Assembly: GCA_949825065.1 (NCBI GenBank) | Contig: OX463841.1 | Span: forward strand, 22,674,078 to 22,738,077 | Direction of reading: 5' to 3' | DNA from: Odontocerum albicorne | Lineage: Eukaryota; Arthropoda; Insecta; Trichoptera; Odontoceridae | Length of the DNA stretch: 64,000 bases | Shown here: in pieces, positions 20,827-32,736 of the stretch | Layout: each line of letters begins with the position of its first letter | Numbering within the stretch: the stretch's first letter is position 1 | Notes under the pieces: model-generated | Seen by the model: only the letters and a program-made list of their open reading frames with translations | Database searches by the model: none | Told to the model about the DNA's origin: nothing | Position numbers and translations under genes: made by a program

Positions 20827-22017
20827 CTAGGTTAGTCAAAAAGTTTTGAAAGCGACATCTATGGAGCAGTAGAAAAACCAAAATTTCTACGCCATTTTAA
20901 TATTTCATCTTTCATAAGAACGTACTCAAAATTTCATTTCGATCTGTCAATTCATTCTTTGTTTACAAGCCATTTGAAGTTGACATGTCAGTTTATTTTT
21001 TAACAATGGAAAAATCCGAATATCGTGCAGTGATTAAATTCTTTGTTTTGGAAGGTTTATCGGCTACTGAGATCCATGCAAAGATGGTGAAAGTATTAAA
21101 GGAGTCTTCTCCTTCATTTCCAACCGTTCACCGATGGGTTTTGGAATTTAAGCGTGGCCGCCTGTGGATGTGATAGCTGACACCATAGGCATCTCACATG
21201 GAACAACATGGCATATTTTGGCTGAAGTTTTGGGTTTCAAAAAACTGTGTGCACAATGGGTGCCGCATTTGCTAACAATGCAACAAAAACACGTTCGAAT
21301 GCGACTTTCTGAGCAACATTTGGAGCAATTTCGAAAGGATAAAAAGGATTTTCTGCGTCGATTCATCACTATGGATTAGACTTGGGTCTACCACCATGAT
21401 CCTGAATCAAAACAAGAGGCTAAGGAGTGGTGTGAACCAGGCACTTTGGCTCCAAAGCGAGTTCGTGTCCAGAAATCGGCCAAGAAGGTGTTAGCGTCAG
21501 TTTTTTGGGATGCAAAAGGAATTTTATTGATAGATTATCTCCAAACTGGTAAGACAATCACCTCAGATTATTATTGTGACCTTTTGGACCAGTTGGATGA
21601 AAAAAATTGTGAAAAAAGACCCGGTTTGCAGAAGAAAAAAATCATTTTTCATCAAGACAATGCACCTGCTCACACAGCTCAAAAAACCATCGCGAAAATC
21701 AGTGAATTGGGGTACGAATTGTTGCAGCATCCACCCTATTCGCCAGATTTAGCTCCCTCTGACTTCTGGCTGTTCTCACACCTCAAAAAATTCCTTCGTG
21801 GAAAGCATTTTTCATCAAACGAAGAGGGTATAGCCGTCGTAGAGGAGTATTTTGCAGGCCTTCCAGAAAGTCACTTCCGTGATGGGACAACAAAGTTGGA
21901 AGATCGTTGGACCAAGTGTATTGATCTTATGGGAGACTATACTGAGCAATAAAAGTGATTTCCCCCCAAAAAAAATGTATTTTCATTTCCGCTTTCAAAA
22001 GTTTTTGACTAACCTAG
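20827..22017 (+). mobile_element. mariner-2 element with TIRs and TA duplication
   Basis: 28-bp TIRs begin CTAGGTTAGTCAAAAA at both ends and differ at one position (20827-20854, 21990-22017). TA flanks are at 20825-20826 and 22018-22019. Total length is 1191 bp. The family differs from mariner-1 and mariner-3 in both TIR and protein. Good TIRs indicate a moderately recent insertion. Confidence 0.95.
20985..21952 (+). pseudogene. mariner transposase pseudogene (DD34D)
   Basis: The N-terminal helix-turn-helix part begins at the first Met (20985; a second Met at 21006 is as likely) with EKSEYRAVIKFF and WVLEFKRGR. An internal deletion near 21155-21165 then removes roughly 40 residues of the linker and changes frame. 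The second part resumes at DVIADTIGIS and runs to the natural stop at 21952. In it the first catalytic Asp is followed by TAG at 21377-21379 (Met-Asp-stop-Thr-Trp, where the family has Met-Asp-Glu-Thr-Trp). The remaining catalytic motifs are intact: HQDNAPAHTA and YSPDLAPSDFWLF. One stop and one deletion are enough to inactivate it; otherwise it is well preserved. Confidence 0.93.
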
Positions 22018-22019
22018 TA

Positions 22020-23094
22020 TATCACATACTTTATTTAAATAAATATTGAACTTTGTTTTAACTTCAATATAATGTGCTCTTTTCTAAGTTGCAATTTTTT
22101 GTACTCGTATTACATAATACTTAGTTCTTAATGGTATGTATTCTAAGATCAAATCTTCGGAATACTTTAAAAATAATTTCATAAAATCAAATATCCTTGA
22201 CACTGTCCTGAATTTTGTTTTCTTTTATCCTGAAATTAAATTCTGTAGAAAAAATATTTGGATTTAGTGAGTATCTACGCATATAATCATGTTATGCCGT
22301 CTCGTAAAATGACAAAACTTTCCCCTAAACTTAGGTGAGCTTTTATCTCCTTTCTTTTGTAGAATGAAACGGAAACACAACATCAACTTGAACTTTACCT
22401 GATTTTCCACTTTAATTTTATTTTCAGAAAATAAACAGTTTTTTTTTTTGTTTGATTATATTTAATTTCATTTGTCTCATTAGTGGGATAATATTATCTA
22501 AACAACTAGATATAAAACTGCCTAAGCCCAAGGACACACAATAAGAATTTCTCGTTCTTGGAATGAGGTAATCAGGTTTTTGCTCTATGAATCCTCTTCC
22601 CGGTGACGGTTGCAGAAGCAGCATTTCGTCCCACTGGTATATGAGTGGAATCTCGAGCATCCACTTCGCAGCTATTCCCATTGTCTTCCCTCGAATATTA
22701 GCGCGTCGGGATCCAGTCTATATTTGAATGTTGCCAAAGAACTAGAGCAGTGCTCCGATATTTTGCTATTTCGTTTTTTTTATTAAAGGATTCATTTGTT
22801 GAATCTTTTTTTAATTTTCATGATTTTTTTTCATATTTTAAATCTTATTACGAAGAAGGTTTTCTTCTTACTATAATCAATGAAATGCAGTTGGTCACTG
22901 TTGTTGGCATTCTGTTCTTATTTGTTATGTTTTTTCGTATTATTACTAAATTTATTTAAATTGCATTTACTCTAAAATAAATGTTTTCTGTTCGATATTT
23001 GCGAAATCGTAGCATATAATGAAATATATTGTATTTTAATAATAAACCTTAAATAATCTTATGAAATTGTGAAGAATCGATGTTACAAGAAATT
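22020..23094. other. Intergenic
   Basis: An 85-codon minus frame (22424-22681) in a less AT-rich patch (22480-22740) was not recognised; it could be an old TE piece or an exon. The rest is AT-rich. Confidence 0.4.
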
Positions 23095-23305
23095 AGATTG
23101 TAAATGCCTGTAATAAAAAAGGAAACGGAAAAAGTAAGGGAATAATTTAGCTTTAGTTAAATTTGATTTTAAATGCCTGTAATAAAAAAAGAGACGGAAA
23201 AAGTAAGGGAATAATTAAGCTTTTGTTAAATTTGATTGTAAATGCCTGTAATAAAAAAATAAACGGAAAAAGTAAGGGAATAATTTAGCTTTAGTTAAAT
23301 TTAAT
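23095..23305. repeat. 69-bp tandem array, 3 copies
   Basis: Units with AAATGCCTGTAATAAAAAA and CGGAAAAAGTAAGGGAATAA recur at a 69-bp period (landmark positions 23102, 23171, 23240). The copies differ at a few positions. Confidence 0.9.
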
Positions 23306-24435
23306 TTCAGAATTCGAAAAAATGTTAACATTATGCAATTTTTTGTGACATTTCAACATTGTTGCCAAACTGTTAAGATTTTTTAGGTATTCGTACTCTA
23401 CTTGATATATTTCGTCATTCTTACTGTGAAAAAAAATATTTTTAACAGATATTGAACCTTGATACAAAATTTCACATCATCAAAGCTGAATGGCAATTTA
23501 ATTATATGAGTATAACGTAGATAACAGCAGAAATATCGGCGCACAGGTCACCTATGGACTCGGATTCGCCTCATTCTCATTGCCTGTCTCCTCAGTCCTC
23601 TCTCAAGTCGGTAGTCTCAAAATACTTACCACCACACCACAATTACACAACTCCTAGCAATTAATATAGTATCCAACGCCCCCGTACACAGTCCGTCTGT
23701 TTAACTAAGTATCTTATTCGTCGCAGACTAAATAGTTGATTCCTTGCTAAGAGGTGTTTCTATTTAACTTGCAACATTTTGTTTGGCTTGATGTGTGACG
23801 CAAACTCTATAAGGAATTCCACTCAAACTTATCGCTACGATGTTCTTCTGCCTTAATCATCCGTGTTTATTTTTAGTCCTATTCGGCAGGAAGATGTTGC
23901 TTGTAATTTCCATACGCATTCAACGTAAAGGAATAATCTAATGGATGTGACAAGTAGTATAACATAAAAGAATATGTCCAGCGAGATCTCCAGAATATCA
24001 AATTTTCTACCGAATTCTCTATTAAATAAAAGTTTGCCGGTAAGTTTCAAAGTTTCACTCACGAAACTTTATTTTCTATTTGATCAAAATATTAACGTGT
24101 TTAAATTACAACTTATCATATTAAGTTTTTATTGTTTAAAGAGGCGTGTACTCGTGTGTCTTAAGTAATCAACTTAGTATTACTGGCTTTGTTTGAAATT
24201 ATATCAAGGCTTATTACAAAGCACCCTCAGCAGGGTAAATCGCCTAAACCATAAAAAGAAAAAGGTTTTGGCTTTAACTTCGTGGAACTCCATGTTGGTA
24301 TATTAAACAAGAAATTACTTACGAGTAGTTATTACATTTTTTATATTTATCATTGTGATGCCTGTTGATTATTTTTCTTATTGTCGAATCATCTCATTTT
24401 TTATGAGAGTAATCTTTAGGTCTAATTTATTTCGT
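23306..24435. other. Intergenic
   Basis: Nothing recognised. 23540-23700 is a C-rich patch with no motif; short frames of 64-69 codons at 23850-24170 look random. Confidence 0.4.
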
Positions 24436-24439
24436 GTTT

Positions 24440-24612
24440 AATTGGCAGGTTGACATAAGTACATACACACTATCCTGCCATTTTCCCATCGGGGTAGGCC
24501 GAGAGAGTAGAACGCTAGACTCTCGTATCGCGACGCATCTGTCGCTTTTCAGCATTCATACAACTCATGCGATTTCTCTGACGTTTTCCATTCCCTTCTT
24601 TCAAAATATAAT
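24440..24612 (-). mobile_element. LINE C-terminal/3' remnant (tail family)
   Basis: Minus-strand reading gives a CM-x-A tract, then RST-L-S-AYPDGKMAG and a short AT tail, matching the AYP-type LINE ends elsewhere in the window. It is broken by stops and about 170 bp long. Confidence 0.6.
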
Positions 24613-24739
24613 TTAATTGATCAAAACATACTTTCAGAATGTTATTGGCGTAATATAAAGGTCATATTGTTTTATTAAACTAAGCATGATAAATTAGGGC
24701 CATATCAAAATGTGAAAATGTCTTCCAATTTTCCCCGCC

Positions 24740-25760
24740 ATCCAGCTTTTTACTTTAGGGTAAATAAAATCGCTATTATCAAAACCCTAGTTAATCAAGG
24801 AATACGGAAACGCTATGTTGAACTCTTCAGCCATATATACAATAATGCGCCAGCAACAGTGTACCTAAATCAAAGTACCGACGAATTCCCAATAAGTAAG
24901 GGAGTCCGCTAGGGTGATACTATCTCGCGAAAATTATTCAACGCTGCCCTGGAAAATGTGTTCAAGAAGCTCAAATGGGAAACTAAAGGAATCTGTATTA
25001 ATGGTTCATATTTAAGCCATCTAAGATTTTCAGATGATATACTCCTCGCTACACGTCCTGAGGAACTACAAGGTCAAATACTGGAGCAGGCAGAGGCAAG
25101 TAAACTAGCGGGTTTGAAAATGAATGTTGAAAAGACAAAATACGTGTCAAACCGCTTTGCCGATGTCACATTGATCGAAGTTGATAGAACGCAGCTATAA
25201 CTCCAACAATATATATACTTAGGACAAAGTATTTCATTTTAGGTTTGCGCTCCCAATGAAAGAAATAGACAATCAAAATTATCTTTGAGTTCTTTTGGAC
25301 GACTGAACTAAATTTTCAAGAGCAGGCTCCCAATCTGTCTCAAACAGAAGGCAATTTACCAATGCATCTTACCAGTACTAACATGGGAATGCGAAACATG
25401 GACTATTTCTGTACGAATGATACGAAAGCTCTAGATAACACAACGTAGCGTGGAGAGGTGCATACTAGGTTATACCAGAAGAGACCGCAAACGCAATGAG
25501 TGGAAACGCGCCCAAACAAAAGTTGACGATGTTATAGAGGTCGAAAAAAGACAAGTATAAGTGGGCTGGGCACGTCGCCCGAACAACGGACCATCGTTGG
25601 ACGTATGAAGTAAACCAGTACTACCCAATAGGCAGAACTAGGCCTGTAAAAGACAAAATACATAAGCAATCAGCGATTACGTGGCAGCAATGCACAAATG
25701 ACAGGATTTCTTGAAAACAACTTGGCGAGGCCTATATCCTGCATTAGGTGAATCTAGATG
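24740..25760 (+). pseudogene. RTE-clade LINE: reverse transcriptase and C-terminal remnant
   Basis: The fragment holds the 3' half of an RTE-type ORF2, an endonuclease/reverse transcriptase that copies its own RNA at a nicked target. Readable motifs: TLVNQGI..YVELFSHIYNNA, then PISKGVR-stop-GDTIS (motif B, CAG to TAG at 24910-24912), LENVFKKLKWETKGI, SYLSHLRFSDD (motif C FSDD at 25027-25038, family FADD), GLKMNVEKTK and YIYLGQ. After 25200 frames shift repeatedly, but KYKWAGHVARTTDHRW and ITWQQ (25540-25700) are clear RTE C-terminal landmarks. It ends in GATGATGACGATG, as RTE 3' ends often do. The endonuclease domain is absent. Confidence 0.85.
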
Positions 25761-27190
25761 ATGACGATGTTAATATATTTACATATATACATTTATTATT
25801 TATTAAGTATTCTCAATTTTTACCAAAGGCATGAGTTCTTTTCGTTTTGGACCAGTTTTCGTTTATCCGTTTCTTTTGAGTGTTTCACATGTATTTTATT
25901 TTGAAAATTGCCCTATTTTTAATGTGGGCTATTTATTTCTTCTGTTTCTTTCTCATTTCGCGCATCTCAGCTGTATCGTCAGTTAACCCGTTTCATTTTA
26001 TTTCTCGATGTCTGTCATAAATCTTAACGCCATATGGATCCAACTCTAGCTTTGTCAATGTGAAACTCTAACAAAAGCAATTTTAAAACACAGAAATTCA
26101 GTTTGTTACGTTATTATCTCGCTTTTGAGTGAATTAGTTTTCACGCTATTTTATTACAAGATATTTAAAACATTTTTAAACTTTATGTAACTTTTATCAA
26201 GTAAACCTGGTTTACATTTTAGTAAATGCTCTCAGATTGTTGTCAATTTTCGTTTATACCTCATTTGTTAAAACAACAACTGTGCATTTTGCAATCCTAT
26301 TTGCTAACATAAAATTCAATACAAATGGAAACGTTTATGCACTCTGTATTGATTTTATAAGAAATCATCAACTCAGTTTTGTTGAATATCTTTAATTGGT
26401 GTTTCTTTAATCTTAGGTCTTAATTGAAAAACTGATTGTTCCATTTTATTTTGTGTTGTTATATGGATAGTTGTTTTGAGAGGATTTGTTGAGATTTAAG
26501 TTATTGTCAACTAGGAAAAGCCTTTAAGATAAGATTGTATAGGATCGATTGACTTGGAAGACTATAATTCAGTCAGCATTGAGCTGTACTATAATTCAAT
26601 CAGCAGCAGCTAAGCGCCGAATGGAAAGATAATTCATTTTTTCCTAGAACAAGAACGTGTGCAGTGAAAATAAATCCTCCCATACGTTTAAAAATGGTAT
26701 AAATGTCTATAAAAACATTCCAGGAATAGAGTATAATGCTAATTGTTTGTGAAAGTTTATCTCGACGGATCTCACATGCGAGACAAACTTTTGTATAATT
26801 TATTAGGTAAATTAAAACTTTTCTTGTTCGTTGTAGCGAATTCTACGTGCTGAAACACTGTTAGCAGAATACGGCGTGTTGGCGAAACAAACATCTGGAA
26901 TTTTTATGAAGGCTTTCGTGGCTTATTATATCGTCTGCAGGGTAATATCCATGTTTTATTTCTGCCGTTTAGTGTTTTGTGATCCACGCTATTCGCTTGT
27001 TTAAATATTGTAAATCAAGTCATCAATGTGGAAGGGGAGACTTGAGCCTGAATTTGCGTCTTGCGAAAACGATAAAATTAGATGAAGATTAAGAAGTTAA
27101 AGTTTAGTTATTTTATACACAAATGGGTGAGTTGAAAGGGAAATCGAATGAATCTTAGGGACAGGGAACAAGGTAAACAGAGCATCAGGT
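25761..27190. other. Intergenic
   Basis: AT-rich; no gene, repeat array or TE end recognised. Confidence 0.4.
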
Positions 27191-27194
27191 TAAA

Positions 27195-27700
27195 TGCAAC
27201 AACCACGCTTTATCAAGAGTTGCAAAATGACGAACACATAAAATTGTGTTGGTACCCACCTTGATGTATGGAAGTAAAGCTTGGATTTGGCAGAAGACAA
27301 ATTAAAGTAAGATTTAATATCGTGGAGTAAGCGTGCACTAAGAAAAATTCGTTCAATCTTAATGTATGAGAGTAGGCAACATGAAGGCAACACAAATAAA
27401 TTTGTTAATAAAATGAATATTTTAAGTAAGGGGAAAAATGAAACGTTAAGATAGTTTGGACATGTGAAGACAATGATTGAACGAGTATACATATCAAAAG
27501 TGCAAAGTGTTCGTGGAAGAGGTTGGTCGAGGAAAATTTGGTTGAATCAAGTGGGCACATTTTCAAAAAGATGATGTGAGAAATATGAATAAAAGAAGAC
27601 TGTGCATGACGAGATGTGTGAATGTGGAGGAGGGAAAAGTTCTGGACGGATAAAAAGTACGGAGATTAATTCTCTGTGCCTACCCAGCAAAAATCATGAA
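27195..27700 (+). mobile_element. LINE C-terminal/3' remnant (tail family), longest copy
   Basis: Readable pieces on plus are VLVPTLMYGSKAWIWQK, EKFVQS, RGKMKR then SLDM (family FGHV), RGRGWSRK, KRRLCMTRCVNVEEGK and a 3' end with CTCTGTGCCTACCC. The order matches LINE ORF2 C-termini. Stops and frameshifts are numerous. It gives the best view of this tail family. Confidence 0.7.
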
Positions 27701-28394
27701 AAAACTCAATTTGAAATAATAGAGTGATTAAGCGAATATCAATATTTTTATTTTAAATATTTTTCTCAATTTTGATTGATAATTTTCTTAATCAGGACGT
27801 TGATCCTATAAACATATTGATATTTATTTTAAGATATTGTTTCATTAAAATGACTCTCTTTCGACGTTGATTCACGGTGATGTGATATTCATGGTAAAAA
27901 TTAACCCAAGTCTGTTGTTTTCAGAACTAACGTTCCAAAATCTCGCTTGTTTGTTTCAATATATCAATCACATTTTACGAGGATAGTAAACTACAATGGA
28001 ATATATTATTATTTTTCGGAATTTTGGGAGAATATAAACTGCGTTTTTTAAATAATGTTTTGATTCCTTTAATCTTGTTTTTCTTTTTGGAAAAAATAAA
28101 GATATGTGTAAATTAACATATCGCATGTAGGGCATTAATTAATTGATCAAATATAAAATAAGGAAAATAAAGTTAACAAACTTACATGTCTCGATTGGGT
28201 TTTTGGAGTAACAATGCCCTATCAGTTAGTTATAATAAAGTTTATTGATAATATTTTATTTTTATTGGAGGAATTCGAAAGAATATGATTTTTAATTTGT
28301 AAAAACTAGATCAAAAGCCCCACAAATAAATTGAGATTACAAAATCACCAAGTAAGATATGATAATAACAATTATATTATTTCATGTTTCCCCA
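27701..28394. other. Intergenic
   Basis: AT-rich; nothing recognised. Confidence 0.4.
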
Positions 28395-29640
28395 TATTTT
28401 ATTATAGACCTTAGCAAGGCTTTTGACATGATAGAATAAGCATCTACGGTTTGGGCTCCTCATCAGTTTAAATATAAAAATAATATAGATTTTTTTTAAA
28501 TCCTTAGATATCTATGGTACAGAACAAAGGGCGATTACCCTAAATATGCTCACCATGTCGAACTTCTCACGGTGTGTAACTATAGAAGCCTCAAAACAAG
28601 AAGGCAAGAATCCATTACGATATTCCTACTAAAGGTTTTTGAAGGTTGCTTTAACTGTCCCGCGATTCTAGAAGCACTCAGTTTATATGTACCTAATAAA
28701 TATGGTCGTGCAAGGAACCACCCTCTCTTCTATCAACTAACTTACAGAATGAATATCATGGCTAAACACTCAGTCACGCATGGTATAGAGATATTGAACC
28801 AACTGAATGACACTGTGGTTATATTTTGGGCACCGCCTAGCAGTATAGTATGAGAACAATCCTGGCTGATATTCTTCCTAACGAATTAGCTAACTCTAGA
28901 AGCAGACCCTATTTGTATAACAGGAGAAATCCGTGCAAAGTGGATAAAAAAATATGGCTGAAATTGTCTGAAAGAAACGTACCGAAAATATCATTAGTAT
29001 ATTGGCAATATGGCACGAACAGCAGAAAAAAATTGTTCGATGGGGATAAACTTATTTTGAACCCTTTATTGTCCGATAGGGGGGGAAAATACAAAATGTT
29101 GACTCCATTATTATTTAATATGTGAAGGACTTGCTCTAACAACTAAGTTACGCACAAATGGGATGCTACATAGGAGGCTCTTGTGTTAGCTATCTCAATT
29201 TGCGCAGATGGTATGGTTTTTCTTTCACCTTCGTTTAATGCATATGAATATATGTGAATCTTATGCAACTCCCTATAATTTGAAATGTAATGCAAAGTAA
29301 ACAAGATTCATGATGTTTGCGTGTAACCAAAATCCATAGTTTATACCAGAACTGTATTTGGACATAGAAAACCCGATCAGTCATGAGATGTCAAATATCT
29401 TGGACATATTAAAATATGAAACAGAAGACCTATAGAAATTGGAATGATAATAAAAGGCAACAGGTGATAACTGCCATGAAGGTAAAATACTTATTCGAAG
29501 ATTAAGCGGATGCTCCGATGGTGTAAAGTAATAAATCACTTCCTTAATAATGAATAACAAGTGTACTATTCACTAGATTTGCCAAGTCGGAACTTTTTCT
29601 GGAGCAGTCAAAAGACTGAAAACAAACAAACGGGCAAGAT
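28395..29640 (+). pseudogene. Decayed LINE reverse transcriptase, interrupted by a nested LINE
   Basis: Motif A (IDLSKAFDMIE) lies at about 28405-28438. After the nested insertion, motif B-type sequence resumes: KLSERNVPKISLVYWQYGT and a degenerate LSDRGGKYKMLTPLLFN (family GVRQGG.LSPLLFN), then GCYIGG and the catalytic YADD as CADGMVFLSPS (about 29194-29226), where the second Asp is Gly. A KYLGH-like tract follows near 29395. Frames break often after 29130. The enzyme is dead: motif C is mutated and motif B degraded. No endonuclease part is seen. Confidence 0.75.
28510..28953 (+). mobile_element. 5'-truncated LINE tail inserted inside the reverse transcriptase remnant
   Basis: FNCPAIL, LYVPNKY, RARNHPLFY, MAKHSV and GIEILNQLNDTV are shared with the minus-strand tail at 17895-18275. 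The insert ends in CGTGCAAAGTGGATAAAAAAA, the same 3' end and poly(A) as that copy, after which the host LINE's motif B sequence resumes. The 5' junction is approximate. The open frame breaks at 28851-28853 and continues in another frame. Confidence 0.75.
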
Positions 29641-30429
29641 GCTTTTGAAGCTGCAAAATCTATACGAACGTGATCTTGAAGTAATTTCTTTATAGATTGA
29701 TAGCACAAATAAAACTATAATTATTTTAGTATAGTTTAATGCACAAAAATATACTTTCAATATTATAAAATTATATTACAATTTGAAATTTGTTTTGTTT
29801 CAGGTGTGTTTCTTAATTTTTTTGACGAGTTCTACATTTTAGAAAATAACTGAAATATATAAACGTCTTTCGTGAATTTAAAGGTAAGTGTAATTTGTTT
29901 AATCTCCCATGGTCCATTTTATTAATACGTAAATCGTCATGATTTTTTACATCAATAAACAAAAAAAAATATAAAGGCTCTTGGAATGTTGTTGAAAGAA
30001 GTCTATGTTTTTAATTCCCATATCAGGTACCCAAAATAAGTTCCGTTTCCTTTTGAACCCTATTAGAAATGGTTTAATTTCAAATTCTATCTATCCGTTA
30101 TACGAGTATTTTGAATATTCTCCAATAGCACTACATTTTAAAAGCTTTAAACTTGTTCATTAGTTTGGGAGTATAAACCGAAATTATTTTTTAGGTGTTT
30201 TCCGTTCCATGGTTATACGGAGTATCACATTTTCAATAATATTCTATTTTTTTTATTAATTGCGCTGTCAAACGAGACAAAGCACCTTGTTTAACCTGAC
30301 AGCATATTAATCGATAGTGAAGAAAATACAGTAAGCCTCCTAGTCAATCGGAATTCAATGATATATCATACGTATATAAAGCTTTTTCCAAAAACTACCG
30401 TCATAAGACTCATACGAGTATATTACAAA
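29641..30429. other. Intergenic
   Basis: AT-rich; no recognised feature. Confidence 0.4.
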
Positions 30430-30735
30430 AACTATAAATATGAAAGTACATACTACTACGGCATTTCCATTTTGGGATAGGCAGAAAAGACAGTCTCTGC
30501 ATCTTTCTATCCATACACACAGCTCTTGCTTCTTTCAGATCCAAAATTCTCGTCATACATACTCGTTTTCTACAATACACTTCTTACTTTTTGCTCAGTT
30601 AAAATTTCGGCAACAATCTCGTTCCACTCTTTCCTCGGGTTTCCTCTTCCTCGCTCTCCATTAATTTCAAATACATATATTTGTTCTTTCTTCGAGAATG
30701 ATTTCGCAAATCCCTTATTCATGAATTTAACTTAG
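30430..30735 (-). mobile_element. LINE C-terminal/3' remnant (tail family)
   Basis: Minus-strand reading: ERGRGNPRKEWNEIVAEILT, KVRSV, then in another frame LDLKEARAVCMDRK and an AYP tract. It is one of the most legible tails. Frameshifts occur near 30560-30580. Confidence 0.7.
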
Positions 30736-31053
30736 GTAAAAATGTAGATTTTCAGCGTTTATAACTCAAAAATGATTATTTTCATCGATATCTTATTTAT
30801 GCATCGCTCTCATTAAACGAACTCTCATTAAACGAATTTTAACGAACATTTTCATAATTTGTGTACAAATATGGACCATGTGTTATAAAACTGTGCATTA
30901 TGACGCATCACGGGTTTGTTTTTCTGAACGATAAAGATCATATATTTAAATTGTTTAAGGATTCGAATCAATTTCTGACAAACGTAACCGGATAATCTGA
31001 AACAAAACGAGCATGTCTTCCATTAACGTGTTTACCACCTCCGCCGCTTTGAC
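30736..31053. other. Intergenic
   Basis: Nothing recognised beyond a short duplication CTCATTAAACGAA at 30810-30840. Confidence 0.4.
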
Positions 31054-31233
31054 GACCTCCGTAGCCCTTTGGTTGGGGAGGGGGGGGGGCTTGATTCCCG
31101 CTGGAACCAAGTTTTAAAAAAAAAATTTCAGTCTGGGTTTTACTTCAGGCCTCATAAACATATATCAGGCTGGTTGGAGAAGATTGCCACATGGCAATAA
31201 TAACACCAGGTTGTATTGTATTCAAAGAAAGTG
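31054..31233 (+). repeat. SINE-A copy, well preserved
   Basis: The head starts GACCTCCGTAGCCCTTTGGTTGG, is interrupted by a G-run (31077-31090), has a B-box-like GCTTGATTCCCGC, an oligo-A linker, CAGTCTGGGTTTTACTTCAGGC, and a tail GGTTGGAGAAGATTGCC..GGCAATAA..CCAGGTTGTATTGTA. This tail is the closest visible match to the LINE 3' end at 10.85 kb. Confidence 0.88.
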
Positions 31234-31651
31234 TACCATGATTCGCTTGGGCGCTGCTTTAGCTTCCAGACCTGATTTGTGTAATATTAGTGGGTCCAAA
31301 TCTCGGGTTTGAGCGCCCTTGAGAGTTTGCTATAAATGACGCTTTATAAAATTATCTTTTTAATTGAAAAATTTTGCGGTTTGAAACAAATCAACAATTA
31401 TCAATTATTTAATGTCACCCATACCTTTAATAATAAAATTATTGAACGAATTTACAATATAAAATTTTCAAGTACATATTTTTTCTATTGCATTTTTATA
31501 TCAATGTCGTTCATTGTTTTAATTTTTTTTTTGTTTGTATACCTTTTGATTTCCAAGTGTGGTGATTGTCGAAAAATGAGTTTTCATTGTTGTATTGGAT
31601 TCAAAGTTTTATCGACAAAGAGGGACTTATTTCATTAGGTTTTTTTATATA

Positions 31652-32734
31652 ACACATCGATCAATAAGTCCCGGGACTAACCGACAGATGGCGCCTCTAA
31701 TAACAAATCCATACCATTCTCAGTTATTACCAAACGTGCTCCGTCGAAAACAACCATTTGTCGGTGATATGCTGATTTCAAACGCGGTCGTATAGACACA
31801 AATTATGCTGAACGCTTTGGTCGTCCAAATGAGGCTGTTACACCAGAAAACAAAAAAAAACTCAAAATCGTGATGGAAAATCGCAAAGTAAAATTGCGTG
31901 AGATAGCTGACATCCTGAAGATATCATTTGGTAGTGTTTACACTATTTTGCATGAACATTTGGTCATGAAAAAGCTTTTTTCGAAATGGGTGCCGGGTTT
32001 GCTCACAATGGAACAGAAACAACAACGCATCGATGATTCAGAGCGCTGTTTGGCACTGTTTACGCGAAATAAACAGGAGTTTTTGCATCGGTATGTGACA
32101 ATGTATGAAACTTGGATCCACCCTTATACTCCGGAATCAAATCGGCAGTCAGCTGAGTGAAGGTAGCCGGTGACAGTCGTCCGAAGCGACCAAAAACTCA
32201 ACAGTCGGCCGGGAAGGTTATGGCCTCCGTATTTTGGGATGCGCATGGTATAATATTCATCGATCACCTTGAAAAGGAAAAAAACTATCAAAAGCGAATA
32301 TTACATAGCGTTATTGGAGCGTTTGAATGCAGAAATTGCAAAAAAAAACGGCCCCATATGAAGAAGAAAAAAGTTCTCTTTTATCAGGACAATGCACCGT
32401 GTCACGATGGCCAAATTGCATGAGTTGATCTTCGAATTGCTTCCGCACCCACCGTATTCTCCAGATTTGGCCCCCAGCGACTATTGGCTGTTCGCAGACC
32501 TCAAAAAGATGCTTCAGAGAAAGAGACTTGGCTCCAATGAAGAAGTGATTGCTGAAACTTACGCCTATTTTGAAACCAAAGATAAATCGTTCTACACTGC
32601 TGGTATAGAAAAGTTAGGAAAGCGTTGGAATGATTGTATCGCTCTTGAAGAAGACTATGCTGATGAATAAAGAAGAATTTTGGCAAACAAATGTTGTTTT
32701 AGTAGTTAGTCCTGGGACTTATTGATCGATGTGT
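31652..32734 (+). mobile_element. mariner-3 element with TIRs and TA duplication
   Basis: About 28-bp TIRs (31652-31680 and 32706-32734) start ACACATCGATCAATAAGTCC and differ at one position. TA is at 31650-31651 and 32735-32736. Length is 1083 bp. It is a third mariner lineage, unlike mariner-1 and -2 in TIR and protein. Confidence 0.95.
31772..32670 (+). pseudogene. mariner transposase pseudogene, first catalytic Asp lost
   Basis: In-frame sequence begins before the first Met (YADFKRGRIDTNYAERFGRP, from about 31775), so most of the N-terminus is missing but the linker is present. Then come MENRKVKLREIADIL and VTMYETWIH, where the first catalytic Asp is Tyr (32104-32106). A one-base deletion at about 32157 shifts frame; the second frame holds KVMASVFWDAHG, two small compensating indels, and YQDNAPCH. 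Another shift follows near 32405, then HPPYSPDLAPSDYWLF and KRWNDCIALEEDY to the natural stop at 32670. DD34D spacing of the last two Asp residues is kept. Confidence 0.92.
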
Positions 32735-32736
32735 TA

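Noticed and set aside
22424..22681. 85-codon minus frame as a host exon
   Set aside because: No recognisable motif, no convincing splice sites at both ends and no similarity to another sequence in the window.
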